A stretch of 22,751 nt of DNA from positions 1-22,751 of the forward strand of contig VGSX01000023.1 of the NCBI GenBank assembly GCA_016874895.1. The letters run 5' to 3'. The DNA comes from Deltaproteobacteria bacterium. Its GTDB lineage: Bacteria; Desulfobacterota; Desulfobaccia; Desulfobaccales; Desulfobaccaceae. The notes below the pieces were generated by a model that was not told the origin of the DNA, searched no databases, and was given only the letters and a program-made list of their open reading frames with translations. Shown in pieces: positions 6,306 to 14,000 of the stretch. Within the stretch, counting starts at the first letter, position 1, and every line of letters starts with the position of its first letter. Both the position numbers and the translations under genes were made by a program.

Positions 6306-8879
6306 ATGGATACCATTGAAATCATCCGCCAGGCCCTTCAATGCGGCCAGCCCGGTTGTGAGTGCGGCAAGCCGAAAGGCCACGTCCACTGCCCGGCCCA
6401 CCAGGATCACACCCCTTACCTGTCGGTATCTAAAAAAAACGGCAAGCTGCTGGTGAAGTGCTTCGGCGGCTGTGAGCAGGCCCAGGTGGTCGCGGCCTTG
6501 AAGGACCGCAATCTCTGGCCCCATGGCAACAATGGTAGACCTCGGCCCCGGGTGGACGCCAAGCCCAAGGGACGCATTATTGCCACATACGACTATCGGG
6601 ACGAGAAAGGGCACCTGCTGTTCCAGGTCTGCCGACTCCAGCCCAAGTCTTTCCGGCAACGGCGACCTGACGGATCCGGTGGCTGGATGTGGAACACGGA
6701 CGGGGTTCGCCGCGTGCCTTACCGCCTCCCCGAGCTCCTGGGGGCGGACCCGGCAGTTCTGGTATGCATTGTTGAGGGCGAAGGCGACGCCGATGGCCTG
6801 GCGGCCCGTGGCCTGGTGGTCACCACCAACCCCGGCGGGGCAGGGAAAGGAAAGTGGAGGGAGGAGTTTAACGAGTTCTTCCGGGGCAGGCTGGTAGTAA
6901 TTCTCCCGGATAACGATAAGGCGGGCCACCAGCACGCTCAGGACATCGCCCACAACCTTCGTAGGATAGCGGCCAGCGTCAAAATCCTGAACCTCCCCGA
7001 ACTCCCTGAAAAAGGCGATGTTTCGGACTGGCTGAGGGCCGGCGGGACCAAAGAGCAATTGTCGGCCTTGGCGGACGCGGCCCCCGAGTGGCAAGGGCCC
7101 GCAAGGGAAACTGAACAGGAAGACCACCCCTATTCTGTCCGCAAAGATGCAATCGTCTATAAGAAGCTCACACGACATGGACCCATTATCACGCCCATCT
7201 GTAATTTTAACGCCGCCATTGTGGGGGAGCAGGTCCGGGATGACGGCATGGAGCGCCAGGTCTGCCTGACCCTGGAAGGTCGCCTTGCCGAAGGGCGGCC
7301 TCTCCCCAAGGTGGAGGTTCCAGCCAGCCAATTCCTGGGCATGAATTGGGTCACATCCGCATGGGGCAGTAAGGCCATCATCTATGCCGGTTTCGGGACC
7401 AGGGACCACCTCCGGGCCGCCATCCAGCTTTTAAGTGGGGAGGTCCCCACCAAGACGGTCTTTACGCACACCGGCTGGCGGCATATTGATGGTGAGTGGC
7501 TTTACCTCCACGGGGGCGGGGCCATCGGGGCGCAGGGGCCGGTTGATGGGACCAGCGTGGTCCTTGAAGGGCGCTTGTCTCACCTGGTCCTTCCCCCACC
7601 TCCCACCGGGGAAGGGTTGAAAGCCGCGGTGCGGGCTTCCTGGGCTCTGTTGAAACTGGCCCCTCCCACAATCACCGCGCCTTTGCTGGCCGCCACCTAC
7701 CGGGCCCCCTTGGGGGAGTGCATAGCCTTGGACTTGAGCCTTTTCTTCTCCGGGCAAACTGGGTCCCAGAAGACCGAACTCACCGTCCTGGGCCAAGCTC
7801 ACTTTGGCGCAGACTTCAATCGTAGTAACTTGCCGGACTCATGGGCCAGCACCGCCAACGCCCTTGAGAAGTTGGCCTTTTTGGCGAAGGACGCTGTCCT
7901 GATAGTGGATGATTTCTGTCCCCGTGGCGGCCCGGCAGATGTTTCCCGCCTGCACGCCGCGGCGGACCGGGTCTTTCGGGGTGCGGCCAACCGGGCCGGG
8001 CGGGGACGCCTGGCCCCGGACGGGAGCCTGAAACTGCCTTACGCTCCGAGGGCTTTCATTATTTCTTCCGGGGAGGACATCCCCACCGGCTATTCACTCC
8101 GCGCTCGACTGTTCATCGTGGAGGTCAAACGGGGAGATGTAGACTTGCCGAGTCTGAGCCGGGCTCAGGTGGACGCCGCCCAGGGGCTCTGCGCGCAATC
8201 CCTGGCCGCCTACATTCAATGGCTTGTCCCGCGAATGGACATGCTCAAGACGACTTTGCCGCAACGGGCACGGGGGCTTCGGGAAGAAATCCGCGGGGAG
8301 CCCTGGGCGCACGACAAAACGCCGGACAACCTGGCCTCCCTTCTGCTGGGCCTGGAAACTTTTTGGAGCTTCGCAATCGAGGTGGGCGCCCTCTCCCAGG
8401 ATGAGGATGGCGAGCTTTACGCCAAGGCATGGGAAGCCCTTTTTGAGACGGCTCGGGCCCAGGCAGGCCACCAGGAGGCGGAGGACCCCACGGGACGGTT
8501 CCTGTCCCTGTTGGCCTCGGCGTTGATTTCGGGTCGCGCCCATCTTGCGGACGCCCACACCGGTGGGTGGCCAGAGGATGCGGGAAGCTGGGGCTGGAAG
8601 GGGAGCGAGCCCCAGGGTGGACTGGTGGGCTGGCTGGACGGGGCAAACCTCCTCCTGGAGCCGGACGCCGCCTTCGCCATGGCCCAACGGCTTGCCCGAG
8701 AGCAGGGGGGCGGCTTAGCGATTACTCCTCGAACCTTATGGCGGCGCATGGCTGACCGGGGACTGCTGGCGTCCCGCGAGGTGGGCCGGAACCTCAGATA
8801 TTGGACTATTCAGAACAGGCGCCCCCGGGTCCTGCATCTTCTGGTGGAAACCTTCCATCAGGAAATAATTCTACCATAG
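6306..8879 (+). CDS. Primase-helicase replication protein (CHC2-type zinc finger, TOPRIM, DUF927 ATPase)
   Basis: The 857-residue protein is a single-chain replication enzyme of the type used by P4-like satellites and integrative plasmids. A primase-type zinc finger has Cys29, His32, Cys52 and Cys56. A TOPRIM domain has Glu157 (VEGEGDADGL) and Asp202-Asn-Asp204 (ILPDNDKAG). The DUF927 helicase domain has a Walker A loop at 482-490 (SGQTGSQKT) and Walker B Asp535-Asp536 (LIVDDF). The C-terminus (about 790-857) resembles a winged helix (PRTLWRRMADRGLL). All key residues are present. It would unwind and prime DNA at the element's own origin, and the symmetric box array begins 19 bases past its stop. 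Related fusions differ in order, so the exact initiation mode is inferred. Confidence 0.9.
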   Translation: MDTIEIIRQALQCGQPGCECGKPKGHVHCPAHQDHTPYLSVSKKNGKLLVKCFGGCEQAQVVAALKDRNLWPHGNNGRPRPRVDAKPKGRIIATYDYRDEKGHLLFQVCRLQPKSFRQRRPDGSGGWMWNTDGVRRVPYRLPELLGADPAVLVCIVEGEGDADGLAARGLVVTTNPGGAGKGKWREEFNEFFRGRLVVILPDNDKAGHQHAQDIAHNLRRIAASVKILNLPELPEKGDVSDWLRAGGTKEQLSALADAAPEWQGPARETEQEDHPYSVRKDAIVYKKLTRHGPIITPICNFNAAIVGEQVRDDGMERQVCLTLEGRLAEGRPLPKVEVPASQFLGMNWVTSAWGSKAIIYAGFGTRDHLRAAIQLLSGEVPTKTVFTHTGWRHIDGEWLYLHGGGAIGAQGPVDGTSVVLEGRLSHLVLPPPPTGEGLKAAVRASWALLKLAPPTITAPLLAATYRAPLGECIALDLSLFFSGQTGSQKTELTVLGQAHFGADFNRSNLPDSWASTANALEKLAFLAKDAVLIVDDFCPRGGPADVSRLHAAADRVFRGAANRAGRGRLAPDGSLKLPYAPRAFIISSGEDIPTGYSLRARLFIVEVKRGDVDLPSLSRAQVDAAQGLCAQSLAAYIQWLVPRMDMLKTTLPQRARGLREEIRGEPWAHDKTPDNLASLLLGLETFWSFAIEVGALSQDEDGELYAKAWEALFETARAQAGHQEAEDPTGRFLSLLASALISGRAHLADAHTGGWPEDAGSWGWKGSEPQGGLVGWLDGANLLLEPDAAFAMAQRLAREQGGGLAITPRTLWRRMADRGLLASREVGRNLRYWTIQNRRPRVLHLLVETFHQEIILP

Positions 8880-8897
8880 ACATATATGAATAAGAAC

Positions 8898-9138
8898 CGG
8901 GACAATCGGGACAAAAGGGACAGGTCCAGGATTTGCGCGGGTTTCCTAGGGATTTTGGCGTCCCGATTTCCCTTCACAGCTTCAATAATCGGGACAGATT
9001 TTCGGGACAACTTTCGTGGTCCACGGGTGTCCCGTTTTGGTGTCCCGTTTTTTTGGCTCTTTTTAATAATCGGGACAGCAAGGTTGCTCTGGAACCAGCA
9101 TGGTTGACACATCATTCCCGATTGTCCCGTTTGTCCCG
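8898..9138. repeat. Mirror-symmetric array of twelve CGGGACA boxes, candidate replication origin
   Basis: Boxes matching CGGGACA (one or two mismatches allowed in four copies) lie at 8898, 8907, 8916, 8990, 9003 and 9071 on the plus strand. On the minus strand they lie at 8959, 9028, 9041, 9114, 9123 and 9132 (left coordinates). Each left box has a reverse-oriented partner, and all six pairs are centred on 9018-9018.5. The outer triplets repeat every 9 bp and the inner doublets every 13 bp. A palindrome CGTGGTCCACG (9015-9025) sits at the centre. AT-rich stretches border both ends (8881-8893 and 9140-9153). P4 uses comparable iterons bound by its primase-helicase. A role as origin is inferred; an operator for the downstream genes is the main alternative. 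Confidence 0.75.
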
Positions 9139-9169
9139 GTTATATTATATATCTACAGGACCGTGAGAA

Positions 9170-9379
9170 ATGATGATGGAAGAATTTGTGCGATGGTGGC
9201 AGGAGGTGGTGGGGGCGGCGCGGGTGACCCGGCTCTCCTGCGGTTGTTGGGCTGGTATCTGTCCTTGCTGTGGGAAGGACGCCCTAGTGGTGGGGGTTGT
9301 CAGCAACCCCTGCGGCGGCCCGAGCCAGCCGCATGAAGCCTTCTATTTACCGTTGAGAAGGCTAAGTGCCGCCTCTTAG
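9170..9379 (+). CDS. Small cysteine-rich (zinc-ribbon-like) hypothetical protein
   Basis: The 69-residue frame has two cysteine pairs close together (LSCGCWAGICPCCGKDALVV) and a Gly/Pro-rich tail, compatible with a small zinc ribbon. I do not recognise a family. The start is uncertain because the frame begins with three Met codons; AGGA lies about 10 bases upstream. TATATTATATAT at 9141-9152 could supply the -10 box, in which case the right-hand triplet of the box array covers the -35 region. A hairpin follows its stop. It may be a real small gene of the replication module, but coding is not proven. Confidence 0.45.
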   Translation: MMMEEFVRWWQEVVGAARVTRLSCGCWAGICPCCGKDALVVGVVSNPCGGPSQPHEAFYLPLRRLSAAS

Positions 9380-9396
9380 GTAAGAAGGCAAAAATC

Positions 9397-9412
9397 GGCT
9401 TCGTTAGAAGCC
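9397..9412. other. Hairpin GGCTTC-GTTA-GAAGCC in the leader before the PC4-like gene
   Basis: A perfect 6-bp stem with a four-base loop lies 18 bases after the small cysteine-rich gene. A second stem CCCCT/AGGGG follows at about 9430-9444. Neither has a U tract, so these are more likely RNA-processing or leader structures than intrinsic terminators. Confidence 0.35.
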
Positions 9413-9517
9413 CTACAAGCCCCGATTCGCCCCTGGCTAAGGGGCTGATGGGACGACTATTTTGAGTAGGAACAAGAAATAATTATATGTAAAAACGCAG
9501 GAGCAGGAGCAACGGAC

Positions 9518-9778
9518 ATGAGCAAGGCGATAACTGAATTTCCCAGGAACACCAAAGAGAAGATAGTGCTCAGCCTGAGCGAATTTAAAGGCAGGCACTA
9601 CCTGGACATGCGCCTTTACCTGGTAGGGGAGAACGGCGGCCCGGACATACCCACCAAGAAGGGCTTGACCCTGGCCGTGGGCCTCTACCCCCACTTAAAG
9701 GAGGCCCTGGCCCAAGTAGAAGCAGCCCTGATCAGCCGCGGCCTGGTGGACCGGGAGGACCTGGAGGTCCAGGGGTAG
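9518..9778 (+). CDS. PC4/p15-like single-stranded-DNA-binding protein
   Basis: The 86-residue protein has the PC4 (transcriptional coactivator p15) fold signature across residues 13-75: KIVLSLSEFKGRHYLDMRLY, then a turn, PTKKGLTL, and a helix YPHLKEALAQVEAAL. Bacterial PC4-like proteins bind single-stranded DNA as dimers. GGAGCAGGAG precedes ATG 9518. The gene sits about 0.4 kb past the proposed origin and shares a strand with the primase-helicase, so a role in protecting or melting DNA at replication start is plausible. Regulation of transcription is the alternative. The family call is strong; the role is inferred. Confidence 0.85.
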   Translation: MSKAITEFPRNTKEKIVLSLSEFKGRHYLDMRLYLVGENGGPDIPTKKGLTLAVGLYPHLKEALAQVEAALISRGLVDREDLEVQG

Positions 9779-9824
9779 GCGGTGACGTTGGGTTGAAAAT
9801 GCAACTCGGGGGCTGAGTTAGGTC

Positions 9825-10112
9825 ATGGTTAAATCCCGATTTTCTCCGAGGGAGTTGAAATTCTTAGAACTCTATTTTTCCGGGGTCTTGATGAAAGACG
9901 CTGTCAGGGGCGCGGGATTCCGGGGGTCAACGCCACAGGCACTTTGCAATAGCGGCAAGGCAATCCTGACCAAGTTCACCCGGAACCCCCATTTCCACCG
10001 GGACTGGAGACGCAGGCGGAGGATTGCCCAGCTCCTTGCAGGCATGACCGAAAATGGCCAATCGGAGCGTCAACGGTTGAAGACCCTGAAAATCTTGGCG
10101 GCGCTGCTGTAA
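9825..10112 (+). CDS. Small terminase-small-subunit-like HTH protein
   Basis: The 95-residue protein opens with SPRELKFLELYFSGVLMKDAVRGAGF, the helical HTH pattern of phage small terminases (F-x-x-x-Y…A…A…AG-[YF]), followed by a short basic region (RDWRRRRRIAQLL). It lacks the oligomerisation and C-terminal parts of a full small terminase (usually 140 or more residues), and no large terminase is present. It is therefore more likely a DNA-binding accessory protein than a packaging subunit. The upstream ribosome site is weak. It lies 46 bases after the PC4-like gene and is probably in the same operon. Confidence 0.6.
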   Translation: MVKSRFSPRELKFLELYFSGVLMKDAVRGAGFRGSTPQALCNSGKAILTKFTRNPHFHRDWRRRRRIAQLLAGMTENGQSERQRLKTLKILAALL

Positions 10113-10153
10113 TTAATAAACGATTAACCGTTCAAAATGGGAGATTAACAGCG

Positions 10154-10474
10154 ATGAGTAGGGGCATCTCGGACCTTCAAAAGGGAATTTTGCTCGGCTG
10201 CCTGGAGAAAGGGTTTCTTTCGACCCAAGATATATTGTGCTGGTGGTGGGGCTGGGAACCCGCGGAGTGGGGGGCCAAAAAGGCCGGTTCTCATCAATAC
10301 AATGCAGCTCACGCCTCTTTGAGTAGAAGTTTAGACCGACTTTGGCGGCGGGGGCTGGTAACAATCTGGAAGTCCATAACCGGAAGCGCTACAGCCGTTA
10401 CCCTGACACCCCATGGACAAGAGTTAGCTGAGGCCATTTCGGAGGAGGAAACGGAAGACACAGTTAACGGGTAA
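10154..10474 (+). CDS. Small winged-helix DNA-binding protein
   Basis: The 106-residue product looks like a winged-helix domain: helices at residues 7-30 and 45-66, a recognition segment HASLSRSLDRLWRRGLV, then a wing WKSITGSATAVTLTPHGQELAEA, as in MarR/PadR-like folds. Tryptophans cluster in WWWGWEPAEWG. I cannot assign a family name. GGGAG lies about 11 bases before ATG 10154. It is the last gene of the small-gene block, followed by 435 bases without a gene. A regulatory role is likely by fold. Confidence 0.6.
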   Translation: MSRGISDLQKGILLGCLEKGFLSTQDILCWWWGWEPAEWGAKKAGSHQYNAAHASLSRSLDRLWRRGLVTIWKSITGSATAVTLTPHGQELAEAISEEETEDTVNG

Positions 10475-10909
10475 GGGACTGAAATTGTCAGAAAATTGCA
10501 TTAGATTTTTTTTGCTGAAATCTTAATAACCTGATTTATATAATATTATAGACAAGTTAAGGTATTACAGACAATAATTTCGGCAATTATTTTTCATACT
10601 CTTCCCCGTTCTATTCATCCTTTTTCTGCATTTTCCCTTATCCTTTAGCCAAATCACGAATTACCTGAAAAAAATAATGGATTCGATAAGATAGCTCTGG
10701 ACATATCGCTATTCCCTGCCCAGGACACCAGGAGCTTCCGGTTAATTGATTCCGGTCCGCTTTTCTGTTTCCGGCAATCGACTCTTCTAGAGAATCCTTC
10801 CGGTCGGGAAATTAGCGGCATCAAGCACGCCAAAAAAATTTAACCGTTTCTGAACGATTATGGCATAATATCTCCGGCATGAATTTCCTTATTATCCAAG
10901 GCTATTAGG
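10475..10909. other. AT-rich non-coding stretch between replication module and defence cargo
   Basis: No gene is seen. It has an AT-rich hairpin AATAATT-TCGGC-AATTATT with a short T run (10573-10594), four copies of TTCCGG (10736, 10750, 10769, 10798), and a promoter-like pair TTAACC (10840-10845) and CATAAT (10864-10869) 18 bp apart. TTAACCGTT in this region recurs at 10124-10132. The composition change suits a module boundary. Confidence 0.5.
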
Positions 10910-11026
10910 ATGGAATGTCTTCCCATTAAACGTGGTAATATCTTAAAGACCCCAAAATTCAGCGAGCCGGTCCGGGTGGTCAGCGGCCCACGACCCTGGC
11001 ATAATTTGGTTATCGCTAGTTACTGA
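10910..11026 (+). pseudogene. N-terminal remnant resembling a DISARM/SNF2-type helicase
   Basis: A 38-codon frame encodes a peptide containing LPIKRGNILKTPKFSEPVRV. The pattern R/P-G-[DN]-I-L-x-x-P-x-F-x-EP-V-x-V is the N-terminal beta domain commonly seen on large DEAD/SNF2-like helicases of defence loci. It stops at TGA 11024, 14 bases before the next gene. AAGG lies about 8 bases before the ATG. It is far too short to act as a helicase. It may be debris from a replaced defence gene, or a leader peptide for the helicase-nuclease gene. Similarity is judged from one short motif. Confidence 0.4.
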
Positions 11027-11040
11027 GGCGAAGAATTAAC

Positions 11041-14000
11041 GTGAGCCAATTTGTCAAAAGTCTTTTAAACTACTATGCGGCCTTCACCGAGACCCGCTTT
11101 TCCAATAGAAGCACGCTGAATTACAAATGGCTCAACGACCCCAACCTGACCCTTGAAATTTCATTCTTTCCGGATTTTTTTAGGCTGTGGGTAACGAAGC
11201 TGGAGAACAATGACCATGATCCGGTCGATGTTCGCATAAACCAGTTCCACCGGGAAATCCCCGTTCATCGCTTCCGCCAAAAGCTTGATGAACTTCTGGA
11301 AACCTCATTCAACCTGGAAAGCCTGCAACAATTCCTGGCCGAGAATAGTGAGGGGAGGGACCTTTCTACACCCGGTAAATCGCGGGAGGCCTTTCTAGAA
11401 GGGGCGCGAGCCTATAATCTCGCCCTCCGCAGAGCCCTGGAGCAAATTGTTTACGCATTACAAAAAGAAGAAATAGCCGCCATCGAAACCCAATATCGGA
11501 CAACCCGGCTCCCGACCCCAACCTTCAATGTTCCCAAGTTCTCTCAGGATATATATGACACTCTACAGCGGACCGCCCTGGAGTCCGAGGATGAGGGAAG
11601 CTATTTCCAGAGGCTGAAAGATACCCTGAAAAATCGGGACCATCGCTTAGTCCTCTACGACCTATACATCCTTCTGAGGCAGTTCGCGGTAGTGGAAGCC
11701 TCCGGCACATCATATTTATTTTTCGGCTCTATACACCAGGAGAACGGCACAAATGGAAGCCCTGCATACCCGTTTTGTTTCGTAGAGGTCAATTTTGACA
11801 CCGGCGATACGGATTACATTCGTCTTTCTATCCCGCGGGACCTGGCATTACTAAATACGCCGGCGATTAACACCTTTGATTTTCAGAATGTCTTGATCAT
11901 CCCCCGGGCTGCATCTTTCGCCGCCAGCATTCCCCATCTCCGGCAGATGGACAGCTTCCTTGCCAATGAATATAACTTACCCCCCCAAGCCATCACCACC
12001 AATGAGGACTGCTCTATTCCCCCACCAACAGAAGGCTTACCCCATTTGCAATACCGCTTGGGGTTCCAGGTTATCAAGAGCGAGGACAAACGGCTTCTCG
12101 ACTACTCGGAGCTGATGGCAAAGGTTGAGCGGGGAGAAGGCTCTGCCATTATTGATTTTGTTGACGGCTGCCTCACCAAAAACTTCATCAATACCGATGA
12201 TGAGACCAATGCCAGGTTCGGGGAGGATTATCCGAAAAATACCGCCCGCTATTTCTATTCCGACAACCCCCTGCCGCTCAACCCCTCCCAGAAAAAGATA
12301 TTGACAGCCATGGGCAACCCCAAGAACCGGGTGGTGGTGGTGGATGGACCGCCAGGGACCGGTAAGTCCCACACCATCGCGGCCGTTACCTACTGGGCCA
12401 ACCAAAACGGCAAGTCCATAGTCATCACTTCCCATAAAAAAGAAGCCCTGGACGTGGTGGAGCGCATGCTCACTGATAAATTTCAGAAGCTGCACCCCTA
12501 CAGCAAACCCTCTGTTATCAGAATCTCCCGGGACCAGGAGCTCACCACCCTGAACACCATTGAAAACTCCCTCGCCTTGCCGGTGATAGGTGCTGCAGCC
12601 CGCCGGGCCGAGAATTTCAATGTGGAAGCCGTAAAGCGCGATAAAACCAGGGTGGAACAAAAACTCGCCCAGACCATCTCTACCGCTATTACCCAGACCA
12701 AGCTTTTGCCGGAGGCAGGCAAAAACCTGCTCCGTCTTTTCCAATTAGAAGAAGAGCTTTCCTTGGATTCCGCCGAGATTGTTGGCAAGCCCTCTTTAAA
12801 TATGCCCGACGCCCTTAAACGCTTCCAGGAGTTCCCCCGCCTTATACCTTTAAAGATTTTGCGTGGTATTACCCTCGACTCTTTCGTAATCCTTTACCAG
12901 CGCCGCGGTGACATCCCCGGCATAATAAAAGATTTGGACGACTGGAACTCCGGGGGCATTGATCTGCCCCCCCCTCCCGACATCGACCCTTCATCCCTGA
13001 TAAACCTGGACGCTTGCCAAGCCTTGGTGGAACGGCTGACCCCGGCATTCAACCAAGATTTACCACTTCGCCAACTGGATGTTAAGGAACTGGAGCCTCT
13101 GCCGCCTCAATGGCGAGAGTTGAAGTCCGCCGTCCCCTCCTACCGGGAACTGCAAGATGTCCGGCATCGGTTGCAGGAATTGGTGAATCAAACTACCTTC
13201 CTGGGCAAAATCGGTCTGGATAAGAAATTCGCCGCCACCCAAAAGAAGTTCATGCAGGATTTCTCCGCAGTATGGGCTTATGCCCAACAGGCCGGCCTTA
13301 AACCTAATAACCTGATGGTGCAAGTGGACGCCCTGATGGATTTCCTGCAACAACTCCAAGGGGATACCACCTATAACATGGAGTTTATTTATTCTCCAAC
13401 GGACCTCACTGTCCTGGAAAGAGACCCGGGCGAACTGAATAGCCTCAAATTTCACCACCTGCTAAACACCGTGGCCTTGCTCCACAAGAAAGAAAAGCAG
13501 GACCTGACCCTCAAGGAGTTGGCCCGGGGGCTCAAGTTGCTTCAAGTCCGTAAGCTGTTGGAAGGGGTAATTGCATTTAAGGAGGAAACAGGGCTGACAA
13601 AACTGACACCTCAGGAGCTATATCATCTCCTGGTTCAGCTTCTTAATCCCCTGGAGAGCCTGCAACCTGAGACTATTGACGCCCTCCAGGCGGTGCGGGA
13701 ACTCTACGGCCCCACCTTACAGCGAGTATGGATAGATTTCTCCGACCTCGCCTCCCTGGAGAAGCTCAGCGGGCTGACCCGGGATGAGGCAAAAATCTTG
13801 GAGTTCATCACCCTCCATGCCGAACTTAACAGAGAAGACGCCTTCTTGCCGGAAATCCGGGGACAACTGGAGGAACTCAACAATTACAACCAGCGCCTGA
13901 CGGAGCATGATAACGACCAGCGGCTGAAAGGCTTCCAAAATTTTCAGGCTGACATGCAAAGAATCAAGCGGAGCATCGCCGCCGGTAAGCGCTTGACCCC

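Noticed and set aside
6240..7409. Minus-strand open frame of 389 codons
   Set aside because: Antisense to the primase-helicase, whose zinc, TOPRIM and Walker motifs are clear on the plus strand.
8886..9107. Plus-strand frame starting MNKNRDNRDKRDR
   Set aside because: The RD tripeptide repeat is simply translation of the 9-bp-spaced CGGGACA boxes. The box symmetry on both strands is not explained by coding.
8898..9138. CRISPR-like array
   Set aside because: Repeats are only 7 bp, occur in both orientations with 9- to 43-bp steps, and no cas gene is present.
9825..10112. True phage small terminase
   Set aside because: Only the HTH part is present, the protein is too short, and no large terminase or structural gene occurs in the window.
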